DNA from: Alnus glutinosa
Taxonomy: Eukaryota; Streptophyta; Magnoliopsida; Fagales; Betulaceae
Direction of reading: 5' to 3'
NCBI RefSeq assembly: GCF_958979055.1
Contig: NC_084886.1
Span: forward strand, 15,286,154 to 15,350,153
DNA: 64,000 nucleotides
Part shown: positions 35,825 to 48,876 of the stretch, piece after piece
How the letters are laid out: every line of letters begins with the position of its first letter
Numbering within the stretch: position 1 is the stretch's first letter
The notes under the pieces: model-generated
The model's database searches: none
What the model was told of the DNA's origin: nothing
The model's input: the letters and a program-made list of their open reading frames with translations, nothing else
Made by a program: the position numbers and the translations under genes

Positions 35825-38117
35825 ATGGGAATAGAAGTTACAGATATTTGTATGGACAAGGAGCCAGATTGTGTCATAATTTATTCAAATGGTGATTCCC
35901 ATGATTCAAATCATGAAACTGCTCCCATTCAGCATGATGGTTCAGAGTCGGATGAGCATATTAATGAGGGTACTGAAATCCAAAGTTCAGAAGAGAGCAC
36001 TGAAGCAAAGGAATATGAAGTGAAGGAATGTACCAATGAAATTTCAGTTGAGGTATCTGAACTCTGTCACAATGAGAAATATAAGGAAGAGCAGAATGTA
36101 GTAGACTCACACTTCAAAGCTGGCCTGCCTGAGGAAAAGGTAAAATCAGAAAGCCAGAAGAAAAAGGACAATAATAAGTCACGGGGTATCAAACAAGCAT
36201 CTAGAACTGTTGCTGCAAATGTTCAAACAAAACACACTGTTCCACAGCCCTTTTCCCTAGCAACTGAAAAGCGTGCCTCATGTGGAACTCGTCCTGCTGG
36301 TGCTCAACCTGATACTGGCACCGGTGTGAATAAATCATCTAATGCAAACAATGGGCGACATCCAAATACCACAAAGCCCAATCAGGTAACTACTGACTGG
36401 TTCTGGATTTCTTGTGAAATCCTTGATTCCCTTTTTCATAGAGAGGAATCTCGTTGGATCACGACCATCAAATTATAAATAAGTTGTAGTTTTTTGTTGG
36501 TTAAACATAGAGTTTATATAATCTAGGATTAGAATTTGTTTTTATATGATCATACTTAACAAAAAAAGAATTTGATTTTATATGATCCTGAAACTTTGGT
36601 ATGTTTTGGCAGAAAATATCACAAATTGCATCGAGGAAGCCACTGCAACCAGATAACAAGAAGCATCCTGATGAAGATGATTCCTGCTCTGTTGCTTCCT
36701 CGTATCCTCTCACCCCTTGCAGTCTTGAGTTTACTCACTTTGTATTTCTTTCTTATTTTTCTGCTCTCTCCACTTTCTTAGTTTTGAAATTGATTTCATC
36801 CCTTGCACACGCACAGCACTGCAGCGTCTGCACGTGCAATGAACTACAGGGCAATTGTTGCAGCAGCTCCGCTGTTTAGGTGCACTGAACGTGCAGAAAA
36901 ACGGAAGGAGGTAGTTCATTTTCCAGACGTAGTATCTTTTTATATTTGAATAATCAGTATTGTGTTTGTGACATATCCTAAATGCAAAACTGCACATCCC
37001 TATCATGTTGCCACATTTTCAGTTTTATTCGAAATTAGAGGAGAAACACCAAGCCTTGGAGGCTGAGAAAACTCAAAGTGAAGCAAGGACAAAGGTAGGG
37101 TACTTTGCGTGTCAACCAGAATATTTAGTACTCCCCTGTCTTATCAAAAAAAAAAAAAATTTAGTACTCCCCTCTGTCTCTCATGATGGTCAATAGATAG
37201 TGTTTGCTGCTTCTCACTCGTTTCTGTCTATTAATGTTGTATGGCTGAGGCAGATATTCTAATATTATTTACTTTGACTTTGTCCTCTTCATCAATTTTG
37301 AAACTTTTAAGGAAGAGAAAGAGGCAGCTATTAAACAACTGAGGAAGAGTTTAATGTTTAAGGCAAGCCCAATGCCAAGCTTCTACAATGAGGGACCTCC
37401 ACCTAAGATTGAACTTAAGAAGGTACTGCACAGACCATTCTCATTCTTATGGTGTCATATAGAAGTTCAGAATTTATTCCAGAACATAGATTCCTTTTTG
37501 GTTTTCATAGAATTTCTGCATGTTTAATTTTCTTTTTCTTTTTTTCTTTTCTATTTTTGTACTTGTTTTGTCTTTGGTCCTCCTCCCGTATGTAGTGTTG
37601 TTGCCTTGGCTTAATGAGTTTTATTTGTCGCAAAAATTGAAAATATAGGATTTTGAGCTAGCATTTGAACTTCCAACTTCTTGCAGTTTCCAGATAAAAA
37701 TGACAGAAACTGTCTTAATAGTGTACAGAAATAGGAAAAGACTGTGATAACTTCCTTGTCCTGTATACATGACAGCTTAAACTTGATTTTGTTGCTTTGT
37801 ATGAATGGTAGCTGCCACCAACTCGTGCAAGATCACCAAAGCTGGGCAGAAGGAAGAGCTGCAGTGATGCAGTCAGTTCATCCCAGGGAGACAAGGTGAA
37901 AGGACCTGGTGGTCGGGGAAATCGTCGGAGTCTTGGTAGTTACAAAGAGGAGACTACCGCCAATGGTTCCAGCATTATCAAGGATCAAAGCAACATCCAT
38001 AACGGTAATACCAATTACAAATTCAAAGATGAATCCAAAGAAGCAGAAGAGATAAACAAATCAATCGTGACCAAGGTAAATGGTCAGGGGAACTTGGACA
38101 TTGAAGTCCATTCTTGA
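35825..38117 (+). CDS. WVD2-like / TPX2-domain microtubule-binding protein, 6 coding exons, 410 aa
   Basis: Plant WAVE-DAMPENED2-LIKE protein that binds and bundles cortical microtubules and affects cell elongation. Coding exons: 35825-36385, 36613-36701, 36817-36910, 37023-37094, 37312-37422, 37812-38117; all GT-AG and in phase. The start [13 protein letters not shown] is four bases after the acceptor of the leader intron. The N-terminal half is acidic, followed by [15 protein letters not shown] (family block). The TPX2 C-terminal domain (about 236-325) shows [21 protein letters not shown] with the KLEEK core at 252-256, then [31 protein letters not shown] and [13 protein letters not shown]. 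The domain order and length fit WDL3/WDL4-type members. The tail (about 330-410) is poorly conserved. Confidence 0.93.
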
Positions 38118-39285
38118 GTTTCTGGTGAGTTTTCTAATTTATAAGAGGAAATGGGTCTTCATTTTCTCAAGTTTTATTGCGACTGCTCTCAAAAATATAT
38201 GTAAGTTATTTCCTTTAACTTGCAAGGACTTGTTGCAGGGCTTTATTTAATGTATGATGTATAAATTCTGAAGTTATGTATAAAAAGTATTCATCTCTGT
38301 AAAAACTATTGAATTTTTATTTGCCATATTGGAAACGGCAGTGTTTTTATACTTGCGGCTGTCCACCAAAAAGACAGCCGAGAGCATGAAATACATAGGT
38401 CCCATCAAATATTTTTCTGGACAGGATGAGCTAGCTGATTAGGATTCCATATTTATTCTTTTGGTGGTTTGGGGTATTGTACAAATAGTACTTGTAACAT
38501 AACTATCAAATTTTTTTGGTTTCAGTGAAGATTGTGTACTCAATGACACCATCTTGCTTTGTAGTGTGCAAGAAGTGATGCTTGCTTACTGCATATCCAT
38601 GGTTGAGAGAGGAATGAATATAAAGTGAAGGCTGAGGGGGACCCATTAAGTGCAACAAGATTGGTTGGAAATCCATTTTCTTTCGTAATTATGGTAAGCC
38701 CCTCATTATGAAAAGCTCTTAAAGCAAAAGAAAAAGATGCCATGGAGCGTAAAGCTTCTTAGTTATCACTCGGCAAAAGACGGCTTTTTTTAAGGGACCA
38801 TGCCTCCTTTGCGGAAGCAATATTGCTAGTCAAAAAGGATGCTGGTTCCAAAAACGTAGGTACTTTAAGCTCTTGATTCTAACATTTTTTATACGTTTTG
38901 GGAATGGGATTGCAATTATTGGTAGATCAAATTAATTATGTTGAACTGACTAACATTATTAGAGTTGCAGCAGTTCTTCTGATGTTAGGTTGCAGAATAA
39001 TATTAGTTTCAAAATCAGAGAAAAGGCATGTGACATGGATGCTAATAATTTTTGAACTTAATACGAACTCAACACGAAATTAAAGAGTTAGGGTTGAAAG
39101 AGTTTGACTTGTTTAATTAAATGGGTTGAGTTATAGTTAACCTATATAGTCTTATACCTATGTCTTGACACAATCTGAATTCGATATACGAATTCGAATT
39201 GCAACATTTGCTTAAAATTGTTTGGTCCTGACCCATTAGGATGCAAAAGGGCCCGTTTTTCTTGAGAGACAAAATTATGCTTATG
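38118..39285. other. 3' UTR and intergenic
   Basis: Begins with the 3' UTR of the WVD2-like gene, probably to about 38340. From about 39045 to 39205 there is a remnant with AACACGAAATTAA and GGGTTGAG motifs, similar in style to the repeat at 45850-46330. No gene is supported. Confidence 0.5.
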
Positions 39286-39289
39286 CTCA

Positions 39290-39668
39290 TAGCATTAGGA
39301 GTGTCAAATAAAGATTATGTAAACCTCTAATTGATTAGGATGGTCAAACCATCCTATTAGAGCATGCAAATAACGATATTGCTATGCTTGGTCTCCACTG
39401 TTCTTTAGGCCATACTCAAATTTTGGAGATTTGATTACCATATTTTTATTCCCTAACTTATCATTGTTTTCCTATAAATAGAGACATTTGTGTTATAAAT
39501 AGAATCAAGTTGATGAGAGCACAATGTAGTTCTTAGGGCAACTCACAGTGGTGGACGTAAATGTCTAACATCGAACCACTTCAAAATTCATTGTCTTTTC
39601 TCTCTTCTGCTTTTGCTTTCTTCTCCATATTTATTATTTTTTATAAATTTTTACATAGTATCAAAGTC
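39290..39668 (+). mobile_element. Copia-type LTR remnant with promoter and primer-binding site
   Basis: A CTATAAATAGAGAC promoter motif lies near 39472 and the segment ends in TTTTTACA at 39655. Directly after comes TAGTATCAAAGTC (39656-39668), a mutated form of TGGTATCAGAGCC, the tRNA-Met primer-binding site. AATAGAATCAAGTTGATGAG and the ACAATGTAG block match the R/U5 style of Copia LTRs. There is no partner LTR and no gag-pol, so this is a truncated remnant. The left boundary is approximate. Confidence 0.65.
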
Positions 39669-40990
39669 AAAGGTTTTGAGTTTGAACCTTATCGCTACCA
39701 TTCTCCTCAATTTCAATAAAATATATATTCATACACTAACCATGCAATTGCTTTAATAAGTAAAAAGACGTTCAGCAGAACACACATACACTCTCTTATC
39801 CACTCATCGTCGTTGGCAAGTCATGATTTTGGTTCAAGAGAGGCAATATTAAGAGAGTTGAAACAAAATTGATTATAAAATATATTATATAATATGAGTG
39901 ACAAAATAAATTAAATAGTTTTAATTATCGTTTAAACATATAAATATAACTTGTATTTTATTTGTTGCCTTAATTTATTTAGTTATTTTCAATCATTTTC
40001 ATATTTTAAAATGTCTATGTATTCATCAACACGTTAACTACAAGAATATGTTTTGTAAAATTAAAATATATAAAGAATGTCTATATATTCATCAACACAC
40101 TGACTTAAAAGAACCATCCAAATATAAACATTTAGAAAGATAATTAATTTGATTATTTAAGAGTAAATTGAGAAAATAAATCCATGTGAAAGTTTGGCAA
40201 CACATCTGAAAAATTTTCAAGAAATTCTGTACGTGCCTTGATTTCTTCAAAAATTATAACAATATCTACTTTTCTACATTTTATCCTACTTTTTGTTCAC
40301 AGTTATTAAAATCCGTAAATAGAGAAAATTGGAAAAAAAAAAAAAAAAAAAAATGTTGTGGTTTTGTAGAGAGATTTTTTTTTTTTTTTTTTTTTTAAAT
40401 AAAATAAAAAAAAAAATCGAATAGAAAAAAGTGGACAATTGCCCCCTGTAGCTCCCCCTCTCCCGACTTCGTAGAGCTCATGGCTAATCCTTTTTTTGCG
40501 TTGAGCCTGTTCTTGTCATGTTGTATTATTACTCTATAAACGGGCCTAAGAAATTTAATTAAACTGTTTTCAGTAGCAAAACGATAATCCTATGTGCTTC
40601 GAATGGGCTTTATTTGATGTGTTTCTGCAGAAAATTGAAGAATAAAAAAGAAACCTAATCTTACTATCCTTTAATAAAAATACATGCGTATTATGTATCA
40701 GCTGTGATATAAAGCTGCTGGTTAGAGTATTACTATTTAGTAGATTTTTATATTTCTGTTCTTCAACTTAATAATGTTGCAATGAAAATTAACATTTGTT
40801 AAAAAAAAAAAAAAAAAAAGTCTTATTTAATAGATTGTAAGAGATATGTAAGATAACGAAACCAAACATTTTCTTAAAAAAAAGAATAATGTTATTTAAT
40901 AGATTGTTATATGATTACCATAACGACTGCTATACAACTTGATGATATAGAAATGAAAATTAACAATTGGATCAACACTTGTAAAAAAAA
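39669..40990. other. Intergenic, A/T-rich
   Basis: Long A and T runs near 40333-40420 and 40800-40820. A short repeated motif TTATTTAATAGATTGT occurs near 40823 and 40892. No gene is supported. Confidence 0.5.
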
Positions 40991-41546
40991 AGAAAATTAC
41001 ACATATCCCCTTCAAACTATCACTAAATTGTCAATGTTCCTTTCAAACTACTAATTGTGTTAGTATCTCTCATCAAACTATTAAAAAATGTCAATGTCCC
41101 CCTAAGACCAACAAAAAGACAAAAATGACCCTAAATTTTGTTCAATAAGACAAAAATGTCTTTATAAATTCGAGAGGAAAAAAAAAAGCCCTTAAATTTT
41201 TTTTTTTTTAAAAAAAAAAAGGAAAAAGAACATTTTTTATTTTATTTTTTTAAAAAAAACAAACGTAAAAATAATTGAAAATTATAAAAACAATTTTCTT
41301 TTCTTTTTTTTTTTTTAAAAAAAATGAAAAAAGAAGAAAAACCAGTTTTTATTTTTTATTTTTTATAACTTTTTGTTATTTTAGATTTATTTTTTTTAAA
41401 AAAAAAAATTAGTTTTTTCTTTTAAATTTTAATAATTTTGTGAAGCGTATTTTGGTCATTAAGGGAACATTGGCATTTTTTGATAGTTTATGGGGAGACA
41501 TTGACAATGAGGTAGTAGTTTGAGAGGGTTATGTGTACTTATTCCT
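40991..41546. mobile_element. MITE with CAAACTA-rich long TIRs, family A
   Basis: The left arm has ACACATATCCCCTTCAAACT and GTCAATGTTCC. The right arm in reverse complement has ACACATAACCCTCTCAAACT and GTCAATGTCTCC. Subterminally it carries CCAACAAAAAGACAAAAATG, shared with the copies at 46912-47215 and 63496-63840. The middle is pure A/T homopolymer blocks. Confidence 0.65.
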
Positions 41547-42900
41547 AAAAAAAAAAGAAAAAAGCCAATAACTGATTTTCACTGATACGTCATCCTAATT
41601 ATATGATAGTCGTATAGGCGGTGTAATAGTATACTAAATAATATAATTAAAAAAGAAATGAAGAACTGACTTTTGCAGACACGTTATCCCAATTATATGA
41701 CAATTACATAACAATCTACTAAATAATATTGATCTACCCTTTTAGTAATTTACCACAACAATTGGTTTTTGACCCTCTACATATGTAACACGTGATTGGT
41801 AGGTGTCTACATTATCTCAGACATTAACACCCATATAGCCATATCCTCATTAATTTTCGATTTTCTACAAAAAGTCTCTTGATTTTGCAGGCCAACCTGT
41901 AATTCTTTTGTATTTAAGCTTGGAATTGTACTATTTGGGCCATGCCCTTAATCAATGAGGATTCTACAACCTCTCATATATCTTCCCCTTTTCTTCGAGT
42001 GGGAAGCAAAAGTGACCTCCTTTAGGCTTTAAGCACCCATGTCTAGATAGATCATCATGCATGCATGCACCAATCACCTCCTACCGATTCAACTCTCTGA
42101 GAAATGATCAATCTATATATATATGGTGTTGATCATGAGATTGGCCAATCGGATTGAGATAAGCTTTGTTTCATTTTCTTATTGGAGGATTTGTATGGGA
42201 ATGCATGGTGATCAAAAGAGGATGCATGCATAAGGCCGGTAGAATAGAGCTTTCTGTACGTTGTCGTTTTTTAACAGTACTCTAAAAGAAGCTCTTTGCT
42301 TTGACCCTACAAAATTATTGCACCAATAATCCTTTAGAGATACGAATATAATTATTAACAATGCACAATTAGTGCTCTTCATTTCTCCTACCAAACTATT
42401 AGTCTTTGTTCGGCAGTGTCTATATATGAAAATCAACATTGACATTTGGAAGACATGTTTGGTTTGTCTACGTATGCAAGATGACAAATCTACGTGTAAC
42501 AAACAAAAGGTGTCTTGTATTCGTCTAACCCCTTCTAAGGGGTTCTCACCAAACTTTAGCCTTTAAGCTCGAATAAGTAGGCACAACAATTATTTGTCCG
42601 AATTGCTAGTAATTCAAGCAAATAATATGAGTGATCTCATATGAAACTCACATATCCAAATATATTTTGGATTGTCTGACCACTTATTTGGACTGACGAG
42701 TTTATCATATTAGTTGTCCAAATTGCTAGAATTCATCTGTTCAAATAAATTTTGAACTATCCGACCGTCTATCCAAATTTCTAAATACCGCTAGCCATAT
42801 GTTATACTTTAAAGTGTGAAAAGTTTGATAGGGGAGCTGTAGAAAGTGGGACTCCATGTCACCTGACCCACAATACACTCTCCCCTTCCCCACATGTATA
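41547..42900. other. Region upstream of MIR166
   Basis: A degenerate duplication of CTAATTATATGA/CCAATTATATGAC units lies at about 41590-41740. From about 41870 the sequence is less repetitive and probably holds the MIR166 promoter. No protein gene is supported. Confidence 0.5.
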
Positions 42901-42910
42901 TATATATATA

Positions 42911-42918
42911 TATAAAGG
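42911..42918 (+). promoter_or_regulatory. TATA box of MIR166
   Basis: TATAAAGG ends a (TA)n run and lies about 90 bp before the miR166 foldback. A CT-rich leader follows (42955-42990). This is typical of plant RNA polymerase II MIR promoters. Confidence 0.65.
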
Positions 42919-42944
42919 CCCATGAAAAACTATGCATGGCCAAA

Positions 42945-43110
42945 TCAAACAGTCATCTCTCTCTTTCTCTCTCTCTCTCTCTTCCTCTCCATGAAATAGA
43001 AATGGTTGAGGGGAATGCTGTCTGGTTCGAGACCATTTCTCAGAAGCAAAGACAGAGCATATCTTTCAAATGATCTCGGACCAGGCTTCATTCCCCCCAA
43101 CTCATCAATA
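42945..43110 (+). ncRNA. MIR166: MIR166 precursor (pri-miR166 stem-loop)
   Basis: Mature miR166, TCGGACCAGGCTTCATTCCCC, is an exact match at 43076-43096 on the 3' arm. The star strand is GGAATGCTGTCTGGTTCGAGA at 43012-43032 on the 5' arm. The arms pair from GGTTGAGGGG to CCCCCCAACTC around a loop of about 43 bases, as in known precursors. miR166 directs cleavage of class III HD-ZIP mRNAs (PHB, PHV, REV, ATHB8, ATHB15), setting leaf polarity and vascular and meristem patterning. The foldback itself is about 43002-43106; the primary transcript probably starts near 42945 and runs further downstream. Confidence 0.96.
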
Positions 43111-45849
43111 AATCCACAACTTCTGCTACATTCCCTTCATGCATGATTCATACAAGGCCAAATTAATATCAAGAATCCACCATTTTTTTCCTCTTTCAAC
43201 ATGTAAGTTCTGATTTCTTTTTCTTTTTTATTTTCTATATATCTTCACCCCCATAATTAATATGCATTTCTTCTTTTTCTCTAATGGACATGTGTTGGAG
43301 TACGCTGCCCGAAGAGCAGAACAGGTACATATCATGGCCTACTCGTATGAAGCACATTCAGTGAACAATCTCTTTCAATTTACAATATATGTTTTTCACA
43401 GGGCCATTTTTCTAGCTCCTTGATCAGTAGAAAGCTAGGCTTTCTCATGTAAATTACATGAAATTTAAAGGTGGATTTCATTCTCACAAAAGAATGTGCA
43501 CACAATTTGTTTTTTCTTTTTCTTTTTTTGGGTAAGTCATGATCAGAAGCAATTTAAACATTGGGAGCATTTGTAAAGACAGCAGAGAATTAGTAGTTTC
43601 GATCAAGAGATAGAAGAAGTTATTTGCTTCAGCTTTCACTGTTTCAACTCGTTGAAAAGGTCATGAGGAGATCATTCAAGAAACCATTGAAAAATCATTA
43701 TTTTCAAGGGGTTTGGTTTCAAATGCTCCTGAAGTCTGCACAACCTTTGGTCTTACCAAATTCGTTGAAAAACAGGCTTGGGGCAAGTGTGAAAATACGA
43801 CTGAAAAGGGGAAAAATAAGCCCCCAAAAAAAAGTAATGTTTTATCTTTTCTGTGGTTGAATTTTAGCCAAATTGCCTTTGCTTGCAGAGAGTTGCAAAG
43901 AATATAAGCTCAGGAGCTTTCACTTTATGTGTTGCATGAGAGGGGGGGAGATATTCTTTGGGAGAATAGTAGCCATCAAAGTTGAGCTTTGAATTTGCTC
44001 CTTTTTCACCTTAAGAGTTAAGACTGCAATCATAACCATCTCCTTGGTCTTTAGCCCGTTTCTCACTTTTTAACATCATGTGGGTCACATCTTACCCAAT
44101 GTGCTCAGGTTGTACGTGGAAAACATATACTACCATGTGGGTCTGTTCTAGATGGATCTTATTTGTAGGCCATCATGCCCCACTCTCTATTAATACTATG
44201 TGCCTTATACATGTGAATGTATTTAACACCACCAATCCAAATATCTCATAACTTGAATATGTCCAATTTAAAAAAGAAAAGAAAAAAGAAAAAAGAAAAA
44301 AAAAAGAAGATCCATAGTGCATTGATCTAAAAGCCTTAGAATTGTTGGATACTGTTTTGATTAAACCCGTAATCCTTATGATCTTAACATTCTACTACGT
44401 TTTCGAATTCAACATCAAGGACAACCCGCTTTATCGGTACTGGCCCAATGATATCCTTTTTTCTTTTGACTGCTCCATTCACCTATCAGTATTCAATAAT
44501 TTAACATTATGTACATACATAATACCAACATGTTTTAAAATCATGAAGAGCCTTACCATTGATCCAAAACCCTAAAGCTGTTGGCTGCTGATTTGATTAA
44601 TCTTAACATAATTTGTGAATTTGGCTCTAGAATTTGGGATGAATGAAATTTGCTAGGAATTTGAAAAACAGAGAAGCCACTTAAACAGAGGGTTACTAAA
44701 GGAAGGCATATTCCAGAAACTCATGTACGTACACTTCATAGTTAAGATTGTGGTGTTTTCTTGTCTTGATTGAGGATAAAATATACTATAATGAGGCAGC
44801 TGGTTTGTATAATTGTGACATGATGATGAGTGCATGTATTTCCATGCAATTGATCAAATGATAGTGACAAGTAACATGGGTCAAATGGACGGTGCAATAT
44901 TTATTATATATTTTGTTTTGTTTGTTATAATATCGGCATCATTATTGAATTTTTTACAATTTTGTATGAAATGTCAAAAAATGACAATTAAATACGAATC
45001 AAATTAGCAAGGTCATCCTCCATTACCATCATCACAACTGGTTTCAACAAGATGCCACTGTGTATATAGTTTTCAGAAGAAAAAAAAAAGGGGGATTTAA
45101 TAATTAACAGTCATAGACTTTCCTTTAGCAATGGAAAACAGCAAAAGATAGCAGATGAATTTGGAATACCATATATATATATATATATGAAATGGAAATG
45201 GAAATGGAAATAGAAATGATAGCTTAGCTCGACAGATGTTGCTTTGTAGCCTTTTCATTGATGTTTGCAAAACCACAATGTATCCTTACAATCACAAGAC
45301 ATGACACCATTCGGGATTCAGAGATGCGATGACTCACAAAATTGGCTTGAGATCCCCAGAGGAGTCAAAAGAGAAGAGAGACATCTTGAGTATGTATGGC
45401 AAAAAGTAGTCCCTATGCTCGATAAAGCTATTTGGAATTCCTTCGCAATAATATATATGTAGCACAAGGATTCCCATATAATTTTGGCTACTTTTTTTTT
45501 TCTGTCACTTGACCATTTCTAAATTCTATAAAGCATTCAACAGCAAATTGAAAATTCTTGGAAAAGTCCATTTAAATGAGTGAAAGAGAGATTTCCTTGG
45601 CCATCACAATTACAAACTTTTTCATACACAAAGTTGTTTTACCACACAAGCTCTCCCTCCTTTTATGAATTTTTATACAATATAATGGTTATACTAGCAA
45701 AGGAAAAGTTGTGTAACCAATGGAGAGCTTGGGGATGAAGTCTCTTTTGAAGTTAAACCAGCATGTTAGAGTTAATTACCCAGAAGTACTATAGGCTGTA
45801 TGGTATAGCTAGAACCTTTCAAAGACTAATGCTATTTGGGAGGGTTATT
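43111..45849. other. Downstream of MIR166; no protein gene seen
   Basis: The left part may belong to the primary miR166 transcript. At 44315-44410 and 44550-44630 two diverged direct copies start CATTGATCTAAAA and CATTGATCCAAAA. A (TA)n run is at 45170-45188, followed by four GGAAAT units. Short open frames near 43624-43907 have no family signature. Confidence 0.5.
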
Positions 45850-46330
45850 GGTAATTCATATTGGCATGTTGAGTTTTGGTTGAGTTGACTCACGAGTCAA
45901 TTCGAACTCTATCCATTTTAATGATACGATCGAATCCCTCTATCTTGGCACGACTCGTTTAAATAAGCAGGTGATCTGACTTGATCCGCATAAATTGTTT
46001 AATAAATATGTTGTGTTGGGTTCTCCTAACCTGACTCACATAAAACATGTAATAAATAGGTCGTATTGGGTTGATCCAAACATGACTCATTTCGACTATT
46101 ATATGAACTTAAATGCAAAATAATATTAATTGCTATTAATTTTGAAAATAAATTTATATGAATTTTTAGCGTTCTAGGGTTTTATTTTTTAATTGTAAAA
46201 AAAAATAAAAAGTTATATGGGTTATGCGGGTCACTTATGGGTTAAGCGAGTTGACCTGATATTGACCCATTTATTAAATGAATTAATTCAGATCGACCCG
46301 AATTGACACGAATAATTTAGAGAATATTAA
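45850..46330. repeat. Dispersed GACCCG/CGGGTC-type repeat
   Basis: Shows repeated short motifs around AATAAATAGGTCGTATTGGG, TGACTCAC and GACCCGAATTGACACGAATA. The same CTGACTCACAT...AATAAAT unit occurs twice near 45990 and 46030. Such GGGTTGACCC-rich repeats are widespread in dicot genomes; the class is not certain from sequence alone. Confidence 0.5.
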
Positions 46331-46911
46331 ATGGAGTAATTTTTAACATTACTCATTAATGATATCATGTGTTTGCCTAATTATAAATTTAGAGAATATC
46401 TTTTAGTATAAATATCGTATAAGTTTTTTTTTTAAAAAAAATATATATTGTAAATGAGATTAAACTTGTAAAAATTGGGCAATCATGTGAATTTCCTCTC
46501 ATGGGCCTATCAATACTATGATCCGCTTTAATGGAAATCACAAGAATCAGTTGGTCCAGTGTGAGAGAGTTACGCCACAAAGTAGTTTGGATGCAAAAAT
46601 ATATGCAAAATCGGCAATTAAAGCTTAACATTGATTCCTCCAACTTTAAACTCATTTCTCTATATGCAAATCTCGATTATGTGAAGGGTTCTTGTTTTTT
46701 CTTTTCTTTCGCACTACTCAAATTCAATTTGGTAACACCATTGGATGAAACTGCCCTTTTTTTTTTCTTTTTTTTTTTTTTTTTTTTTTTCTTTTTAAAT
46801 TTTTCTTTTTGCAATTAACTACATAGGTCTAAATTCAATTAACACACACCCACCTCGTCCACCCTTTTGTCTTGGAGGCGGCTTATGTCTTATGTGATCC
46901 CACCCCTTGTA

Positions 46912-47215
46912 GAGGAAGTTTTTCTTTCAAATTATCACCCCATTTTAATTTGTCTCTAAATTATTAATTGAGTCAATGTTTCTCTAAGATACTTAAATTT
47001 GTCAATGTCCTATTCAAAAACAGTAAAAAAGGAAAATTACCTCAATAAATTTTCAGTAAGACAAAAATATCTTTTATAAATTTTTCAAAAAAAAAGAGAA
47101 AAAATTTAAAAGCAAAAACAATTAAAAATTAAAAAAAACCAAAGGGGTGAAACAAAAATTTATAATTTTAAGTTTGGCTAAAAAACCAAAAATTTAGGAT
47201 GTTAAAAAATTTAGA
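46912..47215. mobile_element. Half of a family A MITE
   Basis: The left arm reads TCAAATTATCACCCCATTTT, then GAGTCAATGTTTCTC, then TTTTCAGTAAGACAAAAATA. This matches the left arm of the element at 40991-41546. The right arm is missing or too decayed to see. Confidence 0.5.
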
Positions 47216-48876
47216 ATGTTAAAAAAACAAAACTTTGGCTAAGGGCCATTGGTCTTATTTTAAGGAAAAAAGTCAAAAATTGATTTTCTACGTTTTCTTA
47301 CGTAAAATATGCGAATATCCAATTGTCGATTTCTCTCTCCTCCACTCCCACAGCAGCCAGCAAGGGAGTTGTTATATGAGGGGTGGAAAGGCCAGGGTGG
47401 ATACCTTCCTTCCTTCCACCGGCCCCTTTCGTGAGGGATAAATAGGTCACTCCTTTAATTTTGTGACCTCCACGACAGGGTGGGGGTCACCGAAGCCCTC
47501 GTCGCAAGCTCCATCTCTTTGGATCATTTTCATTTTGCTATTTTTTTTTCTTCTTAATTTTTGGTACTTTAATTTATTTTTGCAAGGCAGAATTGAAATT
47601 ATTAACACATGTTTTTTGGCATGTGAGAAGCACATGTTCTTTTAATCGCATGTATTTCTCACATGTTTTTTTTAATAGTATTAATAAAAAAAAATATGTG
47701 CTTCTCATATGTTTAAATGATACACGTCATTTTTATACTTGAATTGTATGAAATTTCATATAAATCGATTTGTAGGAAATTTCTATCCGTTATCTACTGC
47801 TTAAGATATTTTTAGATAGACCCAAGCGCTATTAACCGTCTACTTAAAGGAGAAGACTAATCTAATCTAACGTCTAACTCTGATACTAAACATAACGTGA
47901 GAGAATATGAATAATTGTAAGAGACATTCATCTTCCAGCAAGAAAAGATAAAAATATATACTCGTCTTTAACCTCACTTTTACATTACCAAGTTGATGCG
48001 GCCGTGTTCATTAATTTTAAATTTTTTAATGATATTTAATTCAATAATTGATGGATACTATTACATCAACATAGTGGTATAAAAATAAAATAAGAGATGA
48101 GTATGTAATTACTCATAAAGATCAATAAATCAGGAGCAAATTGCTCTCTAGTTACAATACTATAAATATAATTTAAAATTTTTTCAATTCAAACTCTATT
48201 TATAACATAAAAAATGCCTATTGGGCTATAACATGAGCGGTTGAATTCACGTATCTCTTAACGTATTCAACACTCCACGATCTCAACTTGTGCAAACCTT
48301 CTTTAATTTTATCTATTATATTACCCATTTTGCTTCAATGTTGACTTCTCCCTACAAAACTCCAAAACATGTAACGCTGTCAAAACTTCAACCACAACAG
48401 CATAATGTAATAAATTTTTTGTTATACTACAACTACAAGCAAGCAGGCAGAGCATCTTCCTCATGATTCCTTACTGCAATGCCAATCACAATACGACCAT
48501 GGATCTTATCAACCGCTATATTTGCTCATACAGTTTGGAGTTTTTATAATCAATACGAGAGAATTTATAATCAATTCTTAGTTAACCGTAAAACTCATCC
48601 CTAATCCCGACAATAAAGCATCTTCCTTTGAACAAAAATCTAAAAGATACTATCATCTTATCCTGTAACCTCAATTATCACTCACGCTACTCCTAAACGC
48701 GTTGCACCCCACCTCCCAACAAAACAACTCGCCGAAGCCCATCAACGACCACAGTACGGCCACGTCATCTCCCCGGGCCCTAATCAATCAATCGCCTAAC
48801 CCATCCCAAACTCTCTCTTTCTCTCGTCGATGGTCCGTGTAGATCGGGCCTCATTTTGTCGCTGACTTCCGGTAAA
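47216..48876. other. Intergenic and START-gene promoter region
   Basis: Holds a small possible MITE at about 47955-48115, with ATACTCGTCT...TTGATG facing ATACTCATCT...TTGATG. Near 47600-47720 are repeated ACATGT/CTTCTCACATG motifs that can fold. The last about 180 bp before 48877 is GC-richer and carries CCACGTCATC (near 48761), a bZIP-type ACGT element, so it is likely the promoter and 5' UTR. Confidence 0.45.

Noticed and set aside
43624..43907. Overlapping frames of 64 and 78 codons downstream of MIR166
   Set aside because: No motif or conservation signal; likely chance frames in the primary transcript region.
46531..46818. 95-codon plus-strand frame ending in poly-F
   Set aside because: Its end is a T homopolymer; no family signature.
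47600..47720. Hairpin-like ACATG repeats as a possible microRNA
   Set aside because: Pairing is patchy and A/T-driven with no known mature sequence.
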